Assembly: GCA_031264425.1 (NCBI GenBank)
Contig: JAISDY010000009.1
Location: forward strand, 1 to 10,579
Length of the DNA stretch: 10,579 nt
Source: Endomicrobium sp.
GTDB lineage: Bacteria; Elusimicrobiota; Endomicrobiia; Endomicrobiales; Endomicrobiaceae
Direction: 5' to 3'
Positions 6,454-10,579 of this stretch are shown piece after piece. The notes below the pieces were generated by a model. That model worked only from the letters and a program-made list of their open reading frames with translations, was not told the DNA's origin and did not search any database. Both the position numbers and the translations under genes were made by a program. The stretch's first letter is position 1, and every line of letters begins with the position of its first letter.

Positions 6454-7382
6454 TTATTTAATTCCCCCAACGTTTTTTCTAAACTTATGCAATTGTCTAT
6501 ATTTAACGCCTTTTTTGATTTGTCTATTCTTCTCAAAAGTCCGGATAAAACTCTTCCCGGTCCGATTTCTATAAACCTATCAAAACCTAAAGAAATTATA
6601 TTCTTCACGCTTTCGTCCCATTTTACCGAAGATTTAATTTGTTTGACGAGCTTTTCCTTTACTCCTGCCACAGCTGTAGTTAAAGAGGCGTCGCAATTGG
6701 CACACACGCTAAATTTCGGAGTGTTAAAATTGTATTTCTCTAATTCTTTTGCCATATTGTCCGAAGCAGAAGACATAAGAGACGAGTGGAAAGATCCTGA
6801 AACATTTAAAACTACTGTTTTTGCAGCGCCTGCGGCAGATGCAAGCTCCACAGCTTTATTTATTGCCGTATTAACGCCGGCTATAACAATTTGACCGGGA
6901 GCGTTAAAGTTTACAGCTTCGCAGACTCCGTCTATTGAGGCTTGCTTGCATATATCTTCAACAACAGACGAATCCAAGCCAATGATTGCGGACATAGTAC
7001 CAGGGTGCGACTCAGAAGCTTTCTGTATGAATTCGCCTCTGGCTTTTACCATTGACAACCCGTCTTTAAAGTCAAAAAATCCTGCAGCGCATAAAGCCGA
7101 ATATTCACCTAAAGAATGACCAGCAGCGACAAGCTCAACATTTTTAAAACCATAGATCTCTTTAAAAACTTCAAAAGCAGCCATACTCACAGTAAAAATC
7201 GCAGGCTGAGCATATTTTGTAAGGGTTAAAGTTTCTTGAGGTCCTTCAAAAATAATTTTTTTAAGTTCGTCTCCGGCTAAATCTATTATTTCTTTGGCTT
7301 TTGGATATTTTTCGTAAAGATCTTTTCCCATCCCCACACTTTGAGACACTTGTCCGGGAAACATCAACGCTATTTTTAACAT
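6450..7382 (-). CDS. fabD: Malonyl-CoA:ACP transacylase
   Basis: FabD moves malonate from CoA to ACP, supplying FabH and FabF. The 310-residue length is usual. The nucleophile Ser90 sits in GHSLGEY (88-94). Arg115, which binds the malonyl carboxylate, is in MVKARGEFIQ, the catalytic His199 is in SGSFHSSLM, and the C-terminal EIGPG is at 272-276. The N-terminal motif reads FPGQVSQ; the oxyanion-hole Gln11 is kept but the next residue is Val12 where Gly is nearly always seen. The small ferredoxin-like subdomain lies at about 125-190. An AGAGG site before the start codon supports this start. It lies 20 bases after fabH and overlaps fabG by 4 bases. Confidence 0.97.
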   Translation of the reverse strand: MLKIALMFPGQVSQSVGMGKDLYEKYPKAKEIIDLAGDELKKIIFEGPQETLTLTKYAQPAIFTVSMAAFEVFKEIYGFKNVELVAAGHSLGEYSALCAAGFFDFKDGLSMVKARGEFIQKASESHPGTMSAIIGLDSSVVEDICKQASIDGVCEAVNFNAPGQIVIAGVNTAINKAVELASAAGAAKTVVLNVSGSFHSSLMSSASDNMAKELEKYNFNTPKFSVCANCDASLTTAVAGVKEKLVKQIKSSVKWDESVKNIISLGFDRFIEIGPGRVLSGLLRRIDKSKKALNIDNCISLEKTLGELNK

Positions 7383-7402
7383 TATATTCCTCTAAAATTC
7401 TT

Positions 7403-8392
7403 CTAAATTCTAACTACAGAAGCACCCCAAGTAAATCCGCCGCCAAACGCAATCATTTCAACAAGATCTCCGCTTTTAACTCTACCTGTCTTTATAGCCT
7501 CATCTAAAGCCGTTATAGTGGTAGCCGACGAAATGTTTCCCGTTTTGTGTATATTCACAAAAACTCTATCCATTGAAATATCAAGTTTTTTGGCTACAGC
7601 TTCAATTATCCTTATATTCGCCTGATGAGGAATAAAAAGATTTATATTTTCTAATTTTTTACCCGAAAGCTCAAGAGCTTTCTGTGCAGCTAAAGACATC
7701 TTCGGTACAGCCGCTTTAAAAACGTCTCTGCCCTGCATTTTCATTGTGTGAAGCTTTTGATTAACAGTTTCCACAGTAGCAGGGTTGGCGGAACCTCCCC
7801 CGGGTATAAAAAGTAAATCCGAATAAGCCCCGTCCGCACCTAAATATGTTGACAAAATATTGTCATTCTCTTCAGAAGCCGATAGTAGCATTGCGCCAGC
7901 CCCATCTCCAAACAATATACAGGTATTCCTATCAGCCCAATCCGTAATTTTAGAGAGGGTTTCCGCACCAACTAATAAAACGGTCTTATATAAACCTGAC
8001 TCTATAAACGCTCTTGCCGTTGCAATACCATAAATAAAACCGCTACAAGCTGCAGATAAATCAAAAGCCGGAATAAAATTAAGTCCTAACTTTTTCTGCA
8101 AGAAACATGCTGTGGACGGAAAAAACATATCGGGCGTAATTGTAGCCACAAGTATTAAATCTATTTGGTCTGGAGAAATATTTGAAGATTTTAAAGCTTC
8201 CAAAGAAGCTAAGTAAGCAAGGCCTGAAGTAGTTTCATTTTTTTCGGAAATTCGTCTTTCCTTAATTCCGGTTCTTGTGCGTATCCACTCATCAGAAGTA
8301 TCAACCATCTTCTCTAAATCGGTGTTAGTAAGAACTTTTTTGGGGAAATATGAGCCAGTACCTAAAATCTTTACGCCAATTTTTTTGTTCAT
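7403..8392 (-). CDS. fabH: Beta-ketoacyl-ACP synthase III (KAS III)
   Basis: FabH starts fatty-acid synthesis by condensing an acyl-CoA primer, usually acetyl-CoA, with malonyl-ACP. It has 329 residues, the normal length. The catalytic triad is Cys116 (DLSAACSGF), His256 (IPHQANIRI) and Asn286 (KTGNISSA). Other marks are TSDEWIRTRTGIKERR at 32-47, FGDGAGAMLL at 161-170 and the C-terminal GGGFTWGA at 317-324. The residues that decide straight- or branched-chain primer use cannot be read safely by eye. The start follows an AAAGG element with a rather long spacing of 11 bases, and lies 20 bases after plsX. The order plsX-fabH-fabD is widely conserved. Confidence 0.97.
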   Translation of the reverse strand: MNKKIGVKILGTGSYFPKKVLTNTDLEKMVDTSDEWIRTRTGIKERRISEKNETTSGLAYLASLEALKSSNISPDQIDLILVATITPDMFFPSTACFLQKKLGLNFIPAFDLSAACSGFIYGIATARAFIESGLYKTVLLVGAETLSKITDWADRNTCILFGDGAGAMLLSASEENDNILSTYLGADGAYSDLLFIPGGGSANPATVETVNQKLHTMKMQGRDVFKAAVPKMSLAAQKALELSGKKLENINLFIPHQANIRIIEAVAKKLDISMDRVFVNIHKTGNISSATTITALDEAIKTGRVKSGDLVEMIAFGGGFTWGASVVRI

Positions 8393-8412
8393 TTATTACA
8401 TGACCTTTAATA

Positions 8413-9423
8413 TCAGTCTATTTTTGATTTTGCTATAGCTTCCCTTATATCTTTGATAAGATTATGCTCGGCGGCTTTTGCACCTGTAAGAATAGCGTTT
8501 TTTACAGCTCTACAATTAGAAGCTCCGTGTCCGACTATGCAAACACCATCCACACCCAAAAGAGGAGCTCCCCCCACTTCATTGTAATCTACTTTTTTTC
8601 TTAAATCCTTTATGGCAAACCATAAAAAAGGAAGAGATGCCCAAGTTATGGGATGTCTCTTAAGGGATTCTCTAATAAGTTTTAAAAGAACTTCCGCAAG
8701 ACCTTCGCCGAATTTTAAAATAATATTTCCCACAAAACCGTCACATATTATTACGTCGGCTTTTGATTTGGGAATATCTCTACCCTCAACATTGCCAACA
8801 AAGTTAATGTCGGCTTTTTTGAGAAGTTCAAATGCGGCTAAAGTAAGCTCATTGCCTTTAGTATCTTCTTCGCCAATTGAAACAAGTCCTACTCTCGGTC
8901 TTTTAATACCCGTAATCTTTTCGTAAAACGAACTTGCCATTATTCCAAATTGGAGAAGATGTTCGGGTTTGCAATCAACGTTAGCGCCCATATCAGCAAT
9001 TATGCAATGTCCGTCTATGGTAGGAAAAGTTGTTGAAATAGCAGGTCTCAACACGCCGTCTATTCTCTTCAAGTAGAATAACGCAGCCGCCATAACCGCT
9101 CCGGAATTGCCCATAGAAATAAAAGCATCGGCTTTGCCGTCACCAACAAGTTTTGCGCAAACAGACAAAGACGAATCCTTTTTTTGACGCACAGCTTTAA
9201 CAGGGTGATCATCCATAGAAACAATTTGTGTCGCATTGACTATTTCTATGTCAAGGGACTTAACGTTATAACGTTTAGCATACTTTGACATTTCCTCAGC
9301 TAAAAGTTTCTCAGGACCGACAAGTAAAATTTTGTGTTCTGATTCCTTTGCCGCTAAAATTGCACCCTCAACTGTAGAAATTGGAGCAAAATCGCCACCC
9401 ATTGCGTCAAGTGCAATTATCAT
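8413..9423 (-). CDS. plsX: Phosphate acyltransferase PlsX
   Basis: PlsX makes acyl-phosphate from acyl-ACP and phosphate at the inner face of the membrane; PlsY then uses it to acylate glycerol-3-phosphate. The 336-residue protein has the family motifs in order: ALDAMGGDFAP at 4-14, SMGNSGAVMA at 103-112, ADMGANVDCKPEHL at 143-156, SIGEEDTKGNEL at 182-193, EGRDIP at 213-218, CDGFVGN at 227-233, NEVGGAPLLGVDG at 281-293 and GHGASN at 298-303. A hydrophobic, Trp-rich patch at about 260-271 may touch the membrane, as proposed for the family. The start codon overlaps the rpmF stop by one base (TAATG), so the two are probably translationally coupled. This links ribosome and membrane-lipid genes, as in many bacteria. 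Confidence 0.98.
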   Translation of the reverse strand: MIIALDAMGGDFAPISTVEGAILAAKESEHKILLVGPEKLLAEEMSKYAKRYNVKSLDIEIVNATQIVSMDDHPVKAVRQKKDSSLSVCAKLVGDGKADAFISMGNSGAVMAAALFYLKRIDGVLRPAISTTFPTIDGHCIIADMGANVDCKPEHLLQFGIMASSFYEKITGIKRPRVGLVSIGEEDTKGNELTLAAFELLKKADINFVGNVEGRDIPKSKADVIICDGFVGNIILKFGEGLAEVLLKLIRESLKRHPITWASLPFLWFAIKDLRKKVDYNEVGGAPLLGVDGVCIVGHGASNCRAVKNAILTGAKAAEHNLIKDIREAIAKSKID

Positions 9424-9647
9424 TATTTCTCAACCTCTTGTTGAGCTTGTTCTTGTTCGGCTTTCTTTACTTTTTTAGCGACTATAAGTTTCCCGTTATA
9501 AAAACCGCACTCAGGACATACTTTATGAGGCATTTTTGCCGCTCCGCAATTTGAGCATTTACTTGCGTTCGGAGCGTCTAATTTTGAATTTGCTGATCTC
9601 CTGCAATCCCTACGATGAGGGGTATGTCTTCTTTTTGGATTTGGCAT
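9423..9647 (-). CDS. rpmF: 50S ribosomal protein L32
   Basis: L32 is a small protein of the large ribosomal subunit. The N-terminus MPNPKRRHTPHRRD is the family hallmark. Four cysteines, Cys31, Cys34, Cys44 and Cys47, form a zinc-ribbon pattern, so this is the zinc-binding form rather than the Cys-free form. Length is 74 residues against roughly 55-65 in many bacteria; the extra part is a Lys/Glu/Gln-rich C-terminal tail after about residue 53. An extra Cys15 lies in the basic N-terminal arm. A GGAGG site inside the last codons of yceD serves this start. The gene sits in the conserved yceD-rpmF-plsX order. Confidence 0.97.
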   Translation of the reverse strand: MPNPKRRHTPHRRDCRRSANSKLDAPNASKCSNCGAAKMPHKVCPECGFYNGKLIVAKKVKKAEQEQAQQEVEK

Positions 9648-9651
9648 CTTT

Positions 9652-10128
9652 CTATTTCCTCCGCTTGTTATTTAACAATTCTTTCCATCTTTCTTTCACT
9701 GATTCGTCAAAACCATCACAGCAACCACAAGAATCGTTCTTTTTATTATGTTTTCCGCAAACTTTACATATTCCAAGACAATCTTCACTGCACACAGGCT
9801 TCATGGGCATTTCAAGCAATAATAATTGGCGGATTTCTTCGCTAACATCAATCTGCCCGTTTTCTGTCTCAATATCGGTATTTATAGGAATTTCAATCTG
9901 ATGTTTATATAGGTCAAGACAACGAGAACACTCAAGCTCAACAAAACCTTTTATAGTTCCGTTTATGTATATGGATTCTTTAGAAGACTTCAAAGCCCTG
10001 AAAGAAATAACAATTTGAGCCTTTACCCCTATATCGCCTTTATATTTATGATTTTCAACTTCAACCGTATCCGTTTTCAAAAAATCAGATAAACTTACTA
10101 TTAATTCTCTCATCGAAATTCCAACCAT
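9652..10128 (-). CDS. yceD: YceD family (DUF177) protein
   Basis: YceD proteins are encoded next to rpmF in most bacteria and have been linked to large-subunit rRNA processing or ribosome assembly; no reaction is established. The longest frame gives 158 residues. It has the family's CSRC motif (Cys67, Cys70) and a Cys-rich C-terminal part (Cys113, 117, 121, 124, 134, 136, 137) that could bind zinc. The start is uncertain. The first ATG has no Shine-Dalgarno and overlaps a likely promoter -10 element, while the second ATG (Met6, first base at 10113, giving 153 residues) follows TTGGAA and begins MRELIVSLSDF, a natural YceD start; I prefer it. The stop codon is 4 bases before rpmF, and the last codons carry the rpmF ribosome site. 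Confidence 0.88.
   Translation of the reverse strand: MVGISMRELIVSLSDFLKTDTVEVENHKYKGDIGVKAQIVISFRALKSSKESIYINGTIKGFVELECSRCLDLYKHQIEIPINTDIETENGQIDVSEEIRQLLLLEMPMKPVCSEDCLGICKVCGKHNKKNDSCGCCDGFDESVKERWKELLNNKRRK
9658..9662 (-). promoter_or_regulatory. rpmF ribosome binding site embedded in the end of yceD
   Basis: GGAGG lies inside the Arg-Arg codons at the end of yceD, 10 bases before the rpmF ATG. Translation of yceD through this site may influence rpmF initiation; that coupling is inferred. Confidence 0.7.
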
Positions 10129-10156
10129 TTTAATATGTTCGGCAGCCTCTTGTCAA
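10127..10156 (-). promoter_or_regulatory. Putative sigma-70-type promoter of the yceD-rpmF-plsX-fab operon
   Basis: A perfect -35 hexamer TTGACA (10151-10156) lies four bases after the ackA stop codon. A -10 hexamer TAAAAT (10127-10132), five of six to consensus, follows after 18 bases. An alternative -10, TATTAA, sits at 15 bases. Transcription would begin near 10120, leaving a leader of only about 7-9 bases before the preferred second ATG of yceD. Read-through from ackA remains possible. Confidence 0.4.
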
Positions 10157-10160
10157 TTAT

Positions 10161-10579
10161 TTACTTATTATTTTCTATAACTTTGCGCGACTCTCTTGCT
10201 ATCACCAATTCTTCATTTGTAGGAATAACCAAAACTTTTAGTTTAGAGTTGTTTGTAGATATAAACCTTTCTTCGTCTGAACGTTCTTTATTTTTTTCAA
10301 CGTCTATTTCAATTCCCAACACGCTTAAATTTTTGCAAATAGACTCTCTTACAGGAGCAGAATTTTCCCCTATTCCTGCAGTAAATATCAAAGCGTCGGC
10401 GCCATTTAATATGCCATAATAAGCGCTTATATATTTTTTTATACTATAAATGAGCATGTTAAAAGCAAGCTGCGCTTTTTTGTTACCTTCCGAAACTGCT
10501 TTAAGAATATCTCTCATATCGGCTGAAAGACCCGACACTCCTGCCAATCCGCTTTTTTTATTCATTAAATCGTTCAGAG
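10161..10579 (-). CDS. ackA: Acetate kinase, C-terminal part (cut by window edge)
   Basis: Acetate kinase interconverts acetyl-phosphate plus ADP and acetate plus ATP, the usual ATP-forming step of acetate fermentation. Only the C-terminal third (about 139 codons) is inside the window. The reading frame stays open to the right edge: four codons upstream of the first ATG read Leu-Asn-Asp-Leu, continuing into [19 protein letters not shown], so that ATG at 10565 is internal and not the real start. Also present are the family motif [14 protein letters not shown] (Glu of GIGENS at about 10365-10367) and the C-terminal [14 protein letters not shown]. It precedes yceD by 32 bases; ackA before yceD-rpmF is common in clostridia-like anaerobes. 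Nothing suggests it is broken. Confidence 0.95.
   Translation of the reverse strand, partial: LNDLMNKKSGLAGVSGLSADMRDILKAVSEGNKKAQLAFNMLIYSIKKYISAYYGILNGADALIFTAGIGENSAPVRESICKNLSVLGIEIDVEKNKERSDEERFISTNNSKLKVLVIPTNEELVIARESRKVIENNK

Noticed and set aside
8393..8404. Start-stop ATGTAA just upstream of fabH
   Set aside because: The AAAGG ribosome site is only two bases from this ATG, too close for initiation, so it is probably just part of the spacer.
10161..10565. A small stand-alone protein of 134 residues starting at the ATG at 10565
   Set aside because: The frame is open upstream to the window edge with acetate-kinase-like residues, so it is the C-terminal part of ackA.

Overview
The window is a dense block of bacterial genes, all transcribed from the minus strand, so reading runs from the right edge to the left. 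It is AT-rich, gaps are short (the longest is about 120 bases), and I see no mobile element, CRISPR array, RNA gene, frameshift or obvious pseudogene. The gene content points to an anaerobic, low-GC bacterium: an acetate kinase next to the lipid genes, and an acyl-CoA dehydrogenase with an electron-transfer flavoprotein that carries a ferredoxin domain, a set typical of electron-bifurcating anaerobes. The order ackA-yceD-rpmF-plsX resembles Clostridia, whereas fabH-fabD-fabG-acpP-fabF resembles many phyla. A deep-branching anaerobic phylum such as Elusimicrobiota is possible, but I cannot settle the taxonomy from the sequence alone.

Region 1 (10579 to about 10130): the C-terminal third of acetate kinase, cut by the window edge, followed by a short gap holding a consensus-like promoter (TTGACA, 18 bases, TAAAAT).

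Region 2 (10128 to 3476): a fatty-acid and phospholipid initiation operon, yceD-rpmF-plsX-fabH-fabD-fabG-acpP-fabF-rnc. Neighbours overlap by 1, 4 and 11 bases or are separated by 4 to 70 bases. FabD loads malonate onto ACP, FabH makes the first ketoacyl-ACP, FabF elongates, FabG reduces, and PlsX moves finished acyl chains from ACP into phospholipid synthesis. The operon also carries ribosomal protein L32, the YceD protein and RNase III. The dehydratase (FabZ/FabA) and enoyl reductase (FabI/K/V) needed to complete the cycle are not in this window.

Region 3 (3477 to 42): an acyl-CoA dehydrogenase gene followed by etfB and etfA. This order and the ferredoxin domain on EtfA match the butyryl-CoA dehydrogenase/Etf and caffeyl-CoA reductase (CarCDE) type of complex, which can couple NADH oxidation to reduction of both an enoyl-CoA and ferredoxin.

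The features most worth a second look are: a Ser in place of the third Cys in the first Fe-S motif of EtfA; two long imperfect inverted repeats, one on each side of the acyl-CoA dehydrogenase gene, the first beginning inside the stop codon of the RNase III gene; and a promoter that would move the start of YceD to its second Met. I did not find a convincing wholly new system: most of the window is well-known lipid metabolism.
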